In this document: positions 24,125 to 33,518 of the stretch, piece after piece
How positions within the stretch are numbered: position 1 is the first letter of the stretch
Layout: each line of letters begins with the position of its first letter
From: Microbacterium sp.
GTDB taxonomy: Bacteria > Actinomycetota > Actinomycetes > Actinomycetales > Microbacteriaceae
Assembly (NCBI RefSeq): GCF_017305435.1
Contig: NZ_JAFKIP010000004.1
Location: 62,001-126,000, forward strand
Reading direction: 5' to 3'
Length of the DNA stretch: 64,000 bases
Notes under the pieces: generated by a model
Seen by the model: only the letters and a program-made list of their open reading frames with translations
Database searches by the model: none
What the model was told of the DNA's origin: nothing
Program-made: the position numbers and the translations under genes

Positions 24125-25618
24125 ATGTCAGGCACACCCGCGCAGGATGCCGCATTCGTCGACACCGCGTCCCGCCCCGAGACTCGGGGGATCGAGCTCA
24201 TCTCCGACGCCGAGCGGCATGGTCGCGCCCGCGACCTGTTCCTCATCTGGGCGGCGCCGAGCGTCAGCATCCTGAACTTCACGATCGGCGCGACCATGAT
24301 CCTGCTGGGCCTCGAGCTGTGGCAGGCGATCGCGGTGATCCTGGTGGCATCCCTCCTCTGGGTCTTCCCCGGTCTGATCGCCGCCAGCGGACCCGCCGCC
24401 GGCACGAGCGGCTCGGTCGTGACGCGAGCGATGTACGGCATCATCGGTAACCGGCTGTTCGTCGCGTTCGTCGGCTGGTTCATCGGCGCCGTGTTCCTCT
24501 CGCTCACCTGGCTCGCGTCGTCGTTCATGGGCGCGGATCTGCTGGGCCGGTTGGGGCTGACCGACCCCGTGTGGGCGCCGATCGGGGTGACCCTCGTCGT
24601 CTCGGCCGTCACGATCCTCGTCGCGATCTTCGGGCACGGCCTGATCCTCCGGGCGTACCCGGCCATGTCGGCGGTGCTGTTCGTCATCTTCGTGCTCGTC
24701 GCCGCGTTCGTCCTGCCGACGGCGGACTGGAGCTACCGCGCACCCGAGCCCCTCAGCGGCCTCGCGCTGCTCTCCGCCCTGTCGATCGGCTTCACGATCC
24801 TCGCCTCGACGCCGCTGTCGTTCATCAACAGCCCCGACATCGCGCGCTACCTGCCGCGTTCGATCAAGCCGGCGCACATCGCGTGGGCGACGGGTCTCGG
24901 CGGTGCCATCCCGTCCATCGTGTTCACGTCGGTGGGTGCGCTGCTCGCGACGGGCGTGAAGAGCGGGTTCGACGCCGGCATCGACGCGATCCTGTTCGAC
25001 CTCCTCCCGGTGTGGCTCGGCCCCGTTCTCGTGCTGGGCGTCGTCGTCAACACGATCGCGCTCAACGCGATGACGGCGTACACCTCGTCGATGGCTCTGC
25101 AGGCGATCGGGCTGCCGCTGCGCCGCATCCCCGCCGCGATCATCGTCGGCGTCGTGGGCACGGCACTGACGATCTACCTCGTGCTCACCTCGAGCCTGCT
25201 GGCGGCGGCGAACCTCATGCTGCAGTTCCTCGTCGTGGTGTCGGGGCCGGCGATGGCCATCTACGTCGTCGATGCCCTCTGGCGGCGCTACCGCTACGAC
25301 GGCGAGGACCTCTTCGATGAGCGCGCGGGCGGCCGGTTCTGGTACACCGGCGGATGGAGCGTCCCCGGCGTCGGCGCGCTGCTGATCGGCGCGTTCGTCA
25401 CACTCATGTGCCTGTCGACGGACATCTGGGTCGGTCCCGTCGCCGCCGCCCTCGGGGGTGTCGACGTGTCGGTCCCGGCGGGCATGCTGGTCGCCAGCGT
25501 CGGCTACGCCGTGCTCCTGCGCACGCCGCTCGGAGCCGGTGGACGCCCCGATGCCCGAGACGCCAGGGACGGCGCCGTCGTCGGCGCCTCCGCCCTCGAC
25601 GAAAGGAGCCGCGCATGA
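24125..25618 (+). CDS. NCS1-family (purine-cytosine permease) transporter
   Basis: 497 residues from ATG 24125 with GAGAGGAAG upstream. About twelve membrane segments are visible. The N-terminal region RARDLFLIWAAPSVSILNFTIGA and the loop GPAAGTSGSVVTRAMYGIIGNRL are characteristic of the NCS1 family, which carries nucleobases, hydantoins, allantoin and related compounds with Na+ or H+. The internal SFINSPDIARYLPRS segment also fits. The stop overlaps the start of the amidohydrolase (ATGA). The substrate is probably a nitrogen-rich small molecule degraded by the neighbouring enzymes. Confidence 0.88.
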   Translation: MSGTPAQDAAFVDTASRPETRGIELISDAERHGRARDLFLIWAAPSVSILNFTIGATMILLGLELWQAIAVILVASLLWVFPGLIAASGPAAGTSGSVVTRAMYGIIGNRLFVAFVGWFIGAVFLSLTWLASSFMGADLLGRLGLTDPVWAPIGVTLVVSAVTILVAIFGHGLILRAYPAMSAVLFVIFVLVAAFVLPTADWSYRAPEPLSGLALLSALSIGFTILASTPLSFINSPDIARYLPRSIKPAHIAWATGLGGAIPSIVFTSVGALLATGVKSGFDAGIDAILFDLLPVWLGPVLVLGVVVNTIALNAMTAYTSSMALQAIGLPLRRIPAAIIVGVVGTALTIYLVLTSSLLAAANLMLQFLVVVSGPAMAIYVVDALWRRYRYDGEDLFDERAGGRFWYTGGWSVPGVGALLIGAFVTLMCLSTDIWVGPVAAALGGVDVSVPAGMLVASVGYAVLLRTPLGAGGRPDARDARDGAVVGASALDERSRA

Positions 25619-27222
25619 CCCGCGCGTACGTCAACGGCCGCATCTTCACCGCCGAGACCGACCCGGCGCGCGCGTGGGCGACCGCGTTCACCGTGGAGGG
25701 GGACGGGTTCGGGTTCGTCGGTGCGGATGCCGATGTCCCCGCCGCCGCGGAGACGATCGAACTCGGTGGCCGGCTCGTGCTGCCGGGCGTGACCGACGCG
25801 CACACCCACCTGCTGCACATGGGCGCCGCGCTCGGGCAGGTGCCGTTGACGGACGCGCGTTCGCTCGACGAGATCCAGGCGCGACTGGCCGCGGCCCGCG
25901 CCGCCGACCCGGAGGCGCCGACACTCCGCGGCCGCGGCTGGCTGTTCGACTCGATCCCCGGCGGCCGCCCCACCGCGGCGATGATCGACGCCGTCGTCGC
26001 GGACGTCCCCGTGTATCTCGACGCGAACGACCTGCACTCGACGTGGGTGAACTCGGCGGCCCTGGCCGAGCTCGGCATCACGCGAGACACGCCCGACCCC
26101 ATTGGCGGGTCGATCGGCCGCGACGCGCACGGTGAGCCGAACGGCATGCTGTGGGAGACCGCGGCCGTGCAGTACGCATGGGCGCAGCGCGACGCCGCCG
26201 CGACCGACGCCGATCGCGACGCCGACGTCGAGCGCGCGATCGAGACATACCTGGCCGCGGGGGTGACGGCCGTCGTCGACATGGCCTTCGACGAGTACGG
26301 GCTCGCCGCCCTCGAGCGCGCTGCCGCGCGGCGCGGGGGAGCGCTGCCGCTGCGCGTCGCGGCGCACTGGCTCATCACGAACACGGGCGACGACACGCAG
26401 AACCTCGCGCAGGTGCAGCGGGCGGTCGACCTCGCCGCGGCGCCGTCGAGCCCGTGGCTGCGCGTCGTGGGCATCAAGCTGATCCTCGACGGCGTCATCG
26501 ACGCGTGCACGGCGGCGATGCGGCATCCCTACGCGGACGGTTCGAACGCCGAGCCGATCTGGTCGCCGGCGCAGCTGCAGCCGGTCGTCGATGCGGCGGA
26601 TGCCGCGGGGCTGCAGATCGCGCAGCACGCGATCGGCGACCTCGCGAGTCAGATCGCGCTCGACGCGCTGGAACAGGCCGTCGCCGCCAACGGCGAGATC
26701 CCGCGCCGACACCGGATCGAGCACCTCGAGTACGCCGCCCCCGGCACCGCCGAGCGGATGGCGCGACTCGGGGTGACGGCATCCATGCAGCCCGTCCACG
26801 CGGACCCGGCCATCTTCGCCAACTGGGCCGAGATGCTCGGCGACGCACGCGTCGAGCGCGCGTTCCCCTGGCCGGAGTACGAGGATGCCGGCGCGCTGCT
26901 CGCGTTCTCGACCGACGCGCCCACGGCGCCGCACGACGCGCTCGCCAATATGTACGTCGCGACCACGCGGGCGTCGGCGCTCGACCCCGTCGTGCCGGCG
27001 ACGCACCCGCAGTACGCGCTGCCGCTCGAGCGCGCGCTCGGGCACGCGACGCGCGATGCCGCGGCATCCGTCGGCGACGGAGGCTGGCGCGGACGGATCG
27101 CGCCCGGCTGCGCGGCCGACTTCGCCGTCGTCGACACCGACGTGTTCGAGGCCGCACCGACGGCGCTGCTGAGCGCCCGTATCGTCGAGACGGTCGTCGC
27201 GGGCGTCCGCCGGCACGGGTGA
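25615..27222 (+). CDS. Amidohydrolase, YtcJ-like family
   Basis: 535 residues, translationally coupled to the permease. Metal-binding DAHTHLLHMG follows the LPGVT strand near residue 60. Further pieces are LDANDLHSTWVNSAAL, an ILDGVIDACTAAM segment, HAIGD, RIEHLEY and the late Asp in FSTDAP. This is the YtcJ/amidohydrolase_3 layout, whose members hydrolyse amides or cyclic amides of varied small molecules. Its co-expression with an NCS1 permease suggests it acts on the imported compound. It is convergent with the PLP decarboxylase gene 22 bp away. Confidence 0.88.
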   Translation: MTRAYVNGRIFTAETDPARAWATAFTVEGDGFGFVGADADVPAAAETIELGGRLVLPGVTDAHTHLLHMGAALGQVPLTDARSLDEIQARLAAARAADPEAPTLRGRGWLFDSIPGGRPTAAMIDAVVADVPVYLDANDLHSTWVNSAALAELGITRDTPDPIGGSIGRDAHGEPNGMLWETAAVQYAWAQRDAAATDADRDADVERAIETYLAAGVTAVVDMAFDEYGLAALERAAARRGGALPLRVAAHWLITNTGDDTQNLAQVQRAVDLAAAPSSPWLRVVGIKLILDGVIDACTAAMRHPYADGSNAEPIWSPAQLQPVVDAADAAGLQIAQHAIGDLASQIALDALEQAVAANGEIPRRHRIEHLEYAAPGTAERMARLGVTASMQPVHADPAIFANWAEMLGDARVERAFPWPEYEDAGALLAFSTDAPTAPHDALANMYVATTRASALDPVVPATHPQYALPLERALGHATRDAAASVGDGGWRGRIAPGCAADFAVVDTDVFEAAPTALLSARIVETVVAGVRRHG

Positions 27223-27244
27223 GCGCCGCGACGATCCGCGCGTC

Positions 27245-28627
27245 TCAGCGCATGGTCCCGAGGATCCCGACGAGATCGTCGTAGGTCGTGCGCGGGTTGA
27301 GGATCGCGAAGCGGGCGTTCGTGCGGCCGGCGTGGCTCGAGGGCGTCACGAACGCGTGCTGCTCGTCGAGCAGCCGCGCCGACCACCGGTCGTAGTCGGC
27401 CTTGTGCCACCCGACGCGCTCGAACACGACGACGCCGAGCTGCGGGCGCCGCACGAGCGCGAACTCGTCGCGGCGCTCGATCTCGTCCGCGATGCGCTCG
27501 GCCAGCTCGACGGCGCCCGCGATGGCGTCGCGGTAGACGGCGGCCCCGTACGTCGCGAGCGAGAACCACAGAGGCAGCCCACGCGGGCGGCGCGTGAGGT
27601 GCGCCGCGAAGTCCGACGGGCTCCAGTCGCTCGTCTCGGTGAGCGTGTCGAGGTACTCGGCATGCTGCGTGTGCGCGCGGCGGCCGAGGTCGGGGTCGCG
27701 GTAGATCAGGGCGCACGCGTCGAACGGGGCGAACAGCCACTTGTGCGGGTCGACGACGAGCGAGTCGGCGCGTTCGACGCCCGCGAAGCGGTGCCGCGAT
27801 GCGGGCGACAGCATCGCGGCCAGGCCGTAGGCGCCGTCGACGTGCAGCCATGCACCGGTGCCCGCCACGGCGTCGGCGATGCTCGCGATGTCGTCGACGA
27901 TGCCGAAGTTGGTCGAGCCGGCGGTCGCGACCACGGCGAACACGCTGTCACCGTGCTCGTCGAGGGCTGCCCGCACCGCATCGCCGCGGAGGGTGCCGTC
28001 CTCCCCGACCGGCACGCCGACGACCTCCACGTCCATGACCCGTGCCGCCGACGCGATCGACGAGTGCGCTTCGACGCTGCACACGACCCGCCAGCGGTCG
28101 GGCCGGCTCGTGCCCGCGGCATCCAGCCGGTCTCGTGCCGCCTCGCGGGCCGCGACGAGCGCGGAGAGGTTCCCGAGGGTCCCGCCCTGCACGAACACCC
28201 CGCCGGCGCCGGCCGGCAGCCCGAACTCGGCAGCGAGCCAGCGCAGCACCTCGTTCTCGGCGTGCACGGCGCCCGCGCCCTCGAGCCAGGATCCGCCGTA
28301 CAGCGCGCTCGCCGAGACGACGAGGTCGAACGCAGCCGCGGCCTTCGTCGGCGCGCTCGGGATGAACGAGAGGTAGCGGGGGTCGTCGGTCGTGATGCAG
28401 GCGGGCGCGAGGACGTGCTCGAAGATGCCGAGCGCCTTGGTGGCGCCGATGCCGTGCTCGTCGATCGTGCGCCCCGCGAGGCGGCTGAGCTCGGCCGGTG
28501 GCAGCGGCTTGTCGAGCGGCGTGTCCTCGGACAGCAGCCGCGCGCGCGAATAGCTGAGGACCAGGTCCACGATCGCGCGGGTCTCGTCGGTGACCTCGTG
28601 CATACTCGTCTCGTTCGGGCCGGTCAT
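27245..28627 (-). CDS. PLP-dependent group II decarboxylase
   Basis: 460 residues from ATG 28627, overlapping the amidase stop (ATGA). Fold type I decarboxylase marks are SFIPSAPTKAAAAFD, GGTLGNLSALVAAR, EAHSSIASAA (stacking His), HVDGAYG (Asp to the pyridine N) and the Schiff-base Lys in VVDPHKWLFAPFD. The group includes aromatic amino acid, glutamate, tyrosine and 2,4-diaminobutyrate decarboxylases, and the sequence read here does not choose among them. As the last gene of a three-gene operon with amidase and agmatine-deiminase-like genes, it may make or use an amine in the same pathway. Confidence 0.87.
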   Translation of the reverse strand: MTGPNETSMHEVTDETRAIVDLVLSYSRARLLSEDTPLDKPLPPAELSRLAGRTIDEHGIGATKALGIFEHVLAPACITTDDPRYLSFIPSAPTKAAAAFDLVVSASALYGGSWLEGAGAVHAENEVLRWLAAEFGLPAGAGGVFVQGGTLGNLSALVAAREAARDRLDAAGTSRPDRWRVVCSVEAHSSIASAARVMDVEVVGVPVGEDGTLRGDAVRAALDEHGDSVFAVVATAGSTNFGIVDDIASIADAVAGTGAWLHVDGAYGLAAMLSPASRHRFAGVERADSLVVDPHKWLFAPFDACALIYRDPDLGRRAHTQHAEYLDTLTETSDWSPSDFAAHLTRRPRGLPLWFSLATYGAAVYRDAIAGAVELAERIADEIERRDEFALVRRPQLGVVVFERVGWHKADYDRWSARLLDEQHAFVTPSSHAGRTNARFAILNPRTTYDDLVGILGTMR

Positions 28628-30360
28628 CGTGCACTCTCCTCGGTCGTGGTCTCGGCGTTCGCGTCGATCAGTGCCGGCGTTCGCGGCGGGGCCTCGCGGC
28701 GCGGGGAGAGCGCCTCGAACGCGGCGCCGAGGGCGAGGAGCGCCGGGTCGTCGTAGGCGCGCCCCGCGAACGTGAGGCCCACGGGCATCCCGATGTCGGC
28801 CATCGTCCCGAGCGGCACCGTCACGGTCGGGATGCCGAGGTGGCGGATCGCGAGGTTGCCGTTCGCGACCCACACCCCGTTGCGCCACCCGCGCTCTGCC
28901 GATCCTTCGTCGACATCCATGTCCGCCTCGCCGACGTCGGCGACCGCGGGGAAGACGACGGCGTCGAGCCCCATGTCGTCCATCCACGTCTCGAGGTCGA
29001 TGCGGCGGGTCTCCTCGAGGCCGCGGAGCCCCTCGGGGAGCTCGGGCATCGACCGCCACGGATCGGCATCGGGGTGCGTGCGCACCCACTCGGGGTAGTC
29101 GGCGATGTCGTCCTCGAAGCCGGTGTATCGGTCGGGCAGCGCGCCCTCGGGCTGCGGGAAGATGCGCGCGCCGTCGACGCCGGTGAGCGTGCGGAACGCG
29201 GGGTCTCCGTTCGCGGCGAGGAAGTCCTCCCAGGCCCACGCCGACAGGTCGACGATCTCGCGCCGCAGGTACTCCGGTGAGACGAGACCGCGGGTCGCGA
29301 TCGTGGGTGCGTCCGGCCGGTCGCCCTCATAGCGGGAGACGACCGGGAAGTCGGCCTCGATGACCTCCGCTCCGGCCGCCTCGAGCTCGGCGCGCGCCCG
29401 CTCCCACAGCGCGACGATGCTCGCCCGTGTACGGATGCGTCGCCCGGTCGGGCCGCCGATCCCGACGCCGTCCGGGGCATCGTCGGCGTTGACGTACATG
29501 CGGGGGATGCCGAGGCGCGTGCCGCGCACGCTCGCGCCGCCCGCCAGCGCCGGGTACGACGCGGGCCGGTCGAGGGCGGCATCCGGAAGCGCGATCCAGG
29601 GCTGCGCGCGCCAGAAGTCGCCGCGAGTCTCGGGGTCCGCCGCGACCACGACGTCGAGGACTTCCAGGAGGTCCGCCATGGTCCGCGTGTGCGGTACGAC
29701 GACGTCCATCGTGGGCACGAGGGGCCAGTTTCCGCGCGTCGAGATCACCCCGCGCGAGGGGGTGTAGGCGCAGAGCGCGTTGTTCGAGGCCGGGCCCCGA
29801 CCGCTCGACCACGTCTCCTCGCCGAGGCCGAAGGCCGCGAAGCTCGCCGCGGTGGCCGTGCCCGATCCGTTGGACGAGCCCGACCCGAACGGGGCCGTGA
29901 GGTGGTCCGCGCTGTACGGGCTCTCGGCGCGGCCGTAGACGCCGCGCTGCATGCCGCCGTTGGCCATCGGCGGCATGTTCGTGAGGCCCAGGCAGATCGC
30001 CCCGCCGGCACGCAGGCGCTCGATCGTGAACGCGTCGCGCTGCGCGACGAGGTCGGCGAACGCGGGGGAGCCCGCCGCCGCCGTGAGCCCGCGGACGAGG
30101 TAGGAGTCCTTCGCCGTGTACGGGATGCCGTCGAGCGGGCCGAGCACGCGACCGGCGGCGCGGCGCTCGTCGGAGGCGGCAGCCTCGGCGAGCGCGTCGG
30201 GATTGCGCACGACGACGGCGTTGAGGGCGGTCGCCGTGCCGGGGCCGTCGTACGCGTCGATGCGCGCGAGATATGCCCGCACGAGGTCGGCGGCGGTCGC
30301 GCGGCCGGTCTCCAGTGCGTCGCGGAGGTCGGCGATCGTCGCCTCGACGACGTCGATCAC
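28624..30360 (-). CDS. Amidase-signature family hydrolase, divergent
   Basis: 578 residues from GTG 30360 (GGGAGG upstream; overlaps the upstream stop). Catalytic Lys is in IPYTAKDSYLV. The signature region reads GSGSSNGSGTATAASFAAFG and then SSGRGPASN, where family members usually have GGSSGGSAA and GGSIRxPAS. The Ser/Lys triad can still be placed, but the flanking glycines differ. It is longer than most (about 470-500). Amidases cleave carboxamides, carbamoyl groups or ureas. Next to an agmatine-deiminase-like gene and with no nitrilase-type AguB in view, it could hydrolyse N-carbamoylputrescine; that is speculation. Confidence 0.85.
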   Translation of the reverse strand: MIDVVEATIADLRDALETGRATAADLVRAYLARIDAYDGPGTATALNAVVVRNPDALAEAAASDERRAAGRVLGPLDGIPYTAKDSYLVRGLTAAAGSPAFADLVAQRDAFTIERLRAGGAICLGLTNMPPMANGGMQRGVYGRAESPYSADHLTAPFGSGSSNGSGTATAASFAAFGLGEETWSSGRGPASNNALCAYTPSRGVISTRGNWPLVPTMDVVVPHTRTMADLLEVLDVVVAADPETRGDFWRAQPWIALPDAALDRPASYPALAGGASVRGTRLGIPRMYVNADDAPDGVGIGGPTGRRIRTRASIVALWERARAELEAAGAEVIEADFPVVSRYEGDRPDAPTIATRGLVSPEYLRREIVDLSAWAWEDFLAANGDPAFRTLTGVDGARIFPQPEGALPDRYTGFEDDIADYPEWVRTHPDADPWRSMPELPEGLRGLEETRRIDLETWMDDMGLDAVVFPAVADVGEADMDVDEGSAERGWRNGVWVANGNLAIRHLGIPTVTVPLGTMADIGMPVGLTFAGRAYDDPALLALGAAFEALSPRREAPPRTPALIDANAETTTEESAR

Positions 30361-31403
30361 CGTGCACCTCCCGCGGGGGCGAGACGGGGCTGCTGCTGCG
30401 TGATGCAGTGGATGCCGCCGCCGCGCGCGAAGATCGGGCGCGCGTCGACTGTCACGACCTCGCGCCCAGGGTATGCGCCGGCGAGGATATCGGCGGCCTC
30501 GGCATCCGCCGCCGGCTCGCCGAAGCCGCACGCGATGACGGCGTCGTTCGTGACGAGGTGGTTGACGTAGCTCCAGTCGACGAAGCCGTCGTCGTCGCGG
30601 AGCGTCGCCGGAGCGGGCAGGTCGATGACCTCGAGGCGCCGGCCGGCGGCATCCGTCTGCGTGGCGAGCAGTGCGCGGAGCTCCCGCGTGACCGCATGGT
30701 CGGGGTGGCCGGGGTCGCGCTGATCGTGCAGCAGCAGGCGCCCGGGCGCAGCGAGGGTCGCGACGATGTCGACGTGTCCGCTCGTGCCGAACTCGTCGTA
30801 GTCGCGGGTGAGGCCGCGCGGCAGCCAGATCGCCGTCGTCGCGCCGAGCGTGCGGGCCATCTCGGCTTCGACGCGGGCGCGGTCGGCGAAGGGGTTCCGG
30901 CGCGGATCGAGCTGCACGGTCTCGGTGAGGAGCACAGTGCCCTCGCCGTCGACGTGGATGCCACCGCCTTCGTTCACGAGGAGCGACGGCACGATCTCGG
31001 CTCCGACGGCATCGGCGATGAGCCGCGCGTGCGCGGCGGAGCGCTGCCACTGCGCCCACTCGGGCGCGCCCCAGCCGTTGAAGATCCAGTCGACGGCGCC
31101 GAGGCGACCCGTCTCGTCGTCGATGACGAAGGTGGGGCCGTGGTCGCGCATCCAGTACTCGTCGACCGGCGCCTCGACGATCTCGATCTCACCGGGGAGC
31201 ATCCGCGTCGCTCGGGCGGTCTCGCTCGGGTCGACGAGCATCGTCACCGGGGTGTGCGCGGCGACGGCGGCGGCGACGGCCGTCCAGGCCGCGTAGCCCT
31301 CCTCGCGCAGCGCGTCGGTGTCGCCGAGGGTCGCGCCTTCGACGGGGAACGCCATCCAGATGCGCTCGTGGGGAGTGGTCTCGGCGGGCATGCGCCAGGT
31401 CAT
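30357..31403 (-). CDS. Agmatine deiminase family protein (PAD-type)
   Basis: 348 residues, first gene of the minus-strand operon. Family marks are ERIWMAFP near the N-terminus, DEYWMRDHGPTF with catalytic Asp, VNEGGGIHVDGEGTVL, GHVDI (catalytic His and Asp), and nucleophile Cys333 in GGGIHCITQQQP. This is the AguA layout. The enzyme converts agmatine to N-carbamoylputrescine and ammonia, although some relatives act on other guanidines. It is divergent from the second TetR gene, 88 bp apart with a perfect palindrome between, so it is probably inducible. Confidence 0.88.
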   Translation of the reverse strand: MTWRMPAETTPHERIWMAFPVEGATLGDTDALREEGYAAWTAVAAAVAAHTPVTMLVDPSETARATRMLPGEIEIVEAPVDEYWMRDHGPTFVIDDETGRLGAVDWIFNGWGAPEWAQWQRSAAHARLIADAVGAEIVPSLLVNEGGGIHVDGEGTVLLTETVQLDPRRNPFADRARVEAEMARTLGATTAIWLPRGLTRDYDEFGTSGHVDIVATLAAPGRLLLHDQRDPGHPDHAVTRELRALLATQTDAAGRRLEVIDLPAPATLRDDDGFVDWSYVNHLVTNDAVIACGFGEPAADAEAADILAGAYPGREVVTVDARPIFARGGGIHCITQQQPRLAPAGGAR

Positions 31404-31454
31404 GGGGATCTCCTGTGCCGCTGTGGCGGGTCGTCCGGAATCTGCGGTACCGTA

Positions 31455-31470
31455 TTGATCAAGCGATCAA
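31455..31470. promoter_or_regulatory. TetR operator between agmatine-deiminase operon and its regulator
   Basis: TTGATC-AAGC-GATCAA, a perfect 6-bp inverted repeat 21 bp before the TetR ATG and 51 bp before the deiminase start on the other strand. Confidence 0.6.
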
Positions 31471-31491
31471 CAACTGGGAGCGTAGCGAGCC

Positions 31492-32118
31492 ATGAGCGAG
31501 ACGTCAACTGCCCGCCGTGTGCGGAAGACCCCCGACCAGAGGCGGTCGGAACTCGCCGCGGCGGCGCGCGAGATCGCGCTCGAGCAGGGGTTGGATGCCG
31601 TGACCCTCCGCGCTGTCGCGAGCCGCGTGGGCGTCGCGCCCGGGCTCGTCGCGCACTACACCGACGGCATGGAGACGCTCGTCGCCGACGCCTTCGGCGC
31701 CCTCGTGAGCGCGGAGCTCGCTGAGGTCGCCGCCCTGATCGCCGCCGTCGACGATGCGGCGGGGCGCATCGACCTCCTGCTGGACACGCTCCTCGACGGC
31801 TCGCGCACCGACGTCACGCTCGTCTGGGTGCAGGCGTGGGGCCTCGGCGCCCGCGCCGAGACTCTTGCCGCGCGGGTGCGGGCCGAGATGGACGACTGGC
31901 AGCGGATGCTCGCCGCCGAGGTCGAACGCGGGATGGATGCCGGGGTGTTCGCGCGCGGCGACGCCGACGCGATCGCGTGGCACCTGCTCGCGATCATCGA
32001 CGGGCTCAATGCGCACTCGCTCGTCCGGTGGGACGGCCAGCCCGACCGCCGCGGGCTCGTGCGGCGCGCCGTTGCGGGGCTACTGGGCATCGCGCCCGAA
32101 CGGCTGCGCGTTCGGTAG
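31492..32118 (+). CDS. TetR-family regulator of the amidase/deiminase operon
   Basis: 208 residues. The helix-turn-helix VTLRAVASRVGVAPGLVAHYTDGMETLVADAF belongs to the same BetI-like subgroup as the regulator at 23.4 kb, with the same RRSEL/REIALEQGLD lead-in. The C-terminal domain is a typical TetR ligand pocket. It is divergent from the deiminase-amidase-decarboxylase operon and ends 9 bp from the convergent amine oxidase. The paired, related regulators at both ends of the cluster suggest duplication and control by related ligands. Confidence 0.87.
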   Translation: MSETSTARRVRKTPDQRRSELAAAAREIALEQGLDAVTLRAVASRVGVAPGLVAHYTDGMETLVADAFGALVSAELAEVAALIAAVDDAAGRIDLLLDTLLDGSRTDVTLVWVQAWGLGARAETLAARVRAEMDDWQRMLAAEVERGMDAGVFARGDADAIAWHLLAIIDGLNAHSLVRWDGQPDRRGLVRRAVAGLLGIAPERLRVR

Positions 32119-32127
32119 CCGCGTGCG

Positions 32128-33477
32128 CTAACCCTGCCAGGCGCGTTCGATCGGCACCGCGTGGCCGAGGACGTTCTCCGCGGCACGGTGGCCCGAGCAC
32201 AGGGCGGCGGTGACGGTCGCGGGGTCGTCCGTCCAGGTGGCCTCGCCGGCGAGATGCAGCACACCGCCGATCGGCGTCGCGAGCGCGTCGTGATCGGACG
32301 TGTCCGACCCGAGTGTCATGTAGGCGTAGGAACCGTGCCCGGCGAACGGGTCGTTCTGCCAGTCGGTGCGGACGACGGCGACCGGTTCGGGGATGTCGTC
32401 GCCGTACAGGCGGCGCAGCTGCACCATGACGGAGGCTGTGACCTCGGCATCCGACCACTCCCGGGTCTCCTGCGCGGCGGGCCCCGCGGCGAAGGTCAGG
32501 AGCGTCGGTGTGCCGCCGAGACCGCTGAGGTCGTACCAGGAGTGCCACTGGCGGCCCTCGGCGCCCTGCTGTCGCACCGCGTAGACGCCCTCGTCCCAGA
32601 AGCGCTCGTCGAAGCGCAGGAACACCTTCTCGAACGCGTTCATCCGCAGTCGCGACAGCGGCCCGGCGACGTCGGGCGGCAGCGGCGGCGAGATCTCAAA
32701 CCCGCTCGACTGCAGCACACCGACCGGCACGGTGACGACGGCGGCATCCGCCGTCAGGGTACCGTCGGGAGTCGTCACCGACACGCCGCCTCCCCAGGAC
32801 ACGCGCGAGACGACGGCGCCCAGCCGCACGTCGAGCCCCGCTCCGCTCCCGTCGGCGAGTCCCGTCGCGAGAGCGTCGTAGCCCTCGGGGAACACGACCT
32901 CGTCCCCGTCGACCTGGTCGTCATCGAGACCGTGCGCGGCGAGTTCCTCGATCCACGCGCCGTACTGCTCTTCACTCCGGTGCTCGAGGTATTCGCGCAC
33001 GCGCTGGGCGCGCTCGCCGTCCCAGGCCTGAGCCCGGGCGACCTCGGCGAGTGCGACCTCGGTGACGTCGCGGTAGGACGCGTCGCGGGCGGATGCCGCG
33101 ATCGCGTGCCGCAGTGCGGCATCCACCGCGTGGATGTCGGCGACGTAGCGCGCCGCCTCCGCGTCGGTCAGGCGGATGCCGGCGGGGGAGAAGTGCGCGA
33201 TCGGGCGGCTGTCGGGCTGGTAGCCGCCCACCGTGAACTCGACCATCGGCATGCCGAACGCGGTCGCCGCGGCGTGCACCGGACTGTCGGTGATGCCGTG
33301 GATCCACGAGGCACCGCGGTCGGTCACGTGCCCGTCCGAGCGGTCGCTCCAGACACGCCCCCCGATGCGGCCCCGCGCTTCGAGCACGACGACCCGCTGT
33401 CCAGCGCTCTGCAGGAGCCGGGCGGCGGTGAGCCCCGCGATCCCCGCGCCCACGACGATCGTGTCGACATCGGTCAT
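32128..33477 (-). CDS. Flavin monoamine oxidase family protein (putrescine-oxidase-like)
   Basis: 449 residues from ATG 33477 with GGAGGATC upstream. The N-terminal Rossmann fold VDTIVVGAGIAGLTAARLL and the adjacent VVVLEARGRIGGRVW are classic for FAD amine oxidases. The C-terminal FAD segment HLAGEATWTDDPATVTAA closes the fold. There is no signal peptide. The family oxidises primary or polyamines to aldehydes with release of ammonia and hydrogen peroxide. Beside an agmatine deiminase it fits putrescine oxidation, but tryptamine or other amines are equally possible by sequence alone. Confidence 0.87.
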   Translation of the reverse strand: MTDVDTIVVGAGIAGLTAARLLQSAGQRVVVLEARGRIGGRVWSDRSDGHVTDRGASWIHGITDSPVHAAATAFGMPMVEFTVGGYQPDSRPIAHFSPAGIRLTDAEAARYVADIHAVDAALRHAIAASARDASYRDVTEVALAEVARAQAWDGERAQRVREYLEHRSEEQYGAWIEELAAHGLDDDQVDGDEVVFPEGYDALATGLADGSGAGLDVRLGAVVSRVSWGGGVSVTTPDGTLTADAAVVTVPVGVLQSSGFEISPPLPPDVAGPLSRLRMNAFEKVFLRFDERFWDEGVYAVRQQGAEGRQWHSWYDLSGLGGTPTLLTFAAGPAAQETREWSDAEVTASVMVQLRRLYGDDIPEPVAVVRTDWQNDPFAGHGSYAYMTLGSDTSDHDALATPIGGVLHLAGEATWTDDPATVTAALCSGHRAAENVLGHAVPIERAWQG

Positions 33478-33518
33478 GTGATCCTCCAGTTGTCGGAAGC
33501 TCTCGGAAGTGGTCACCG

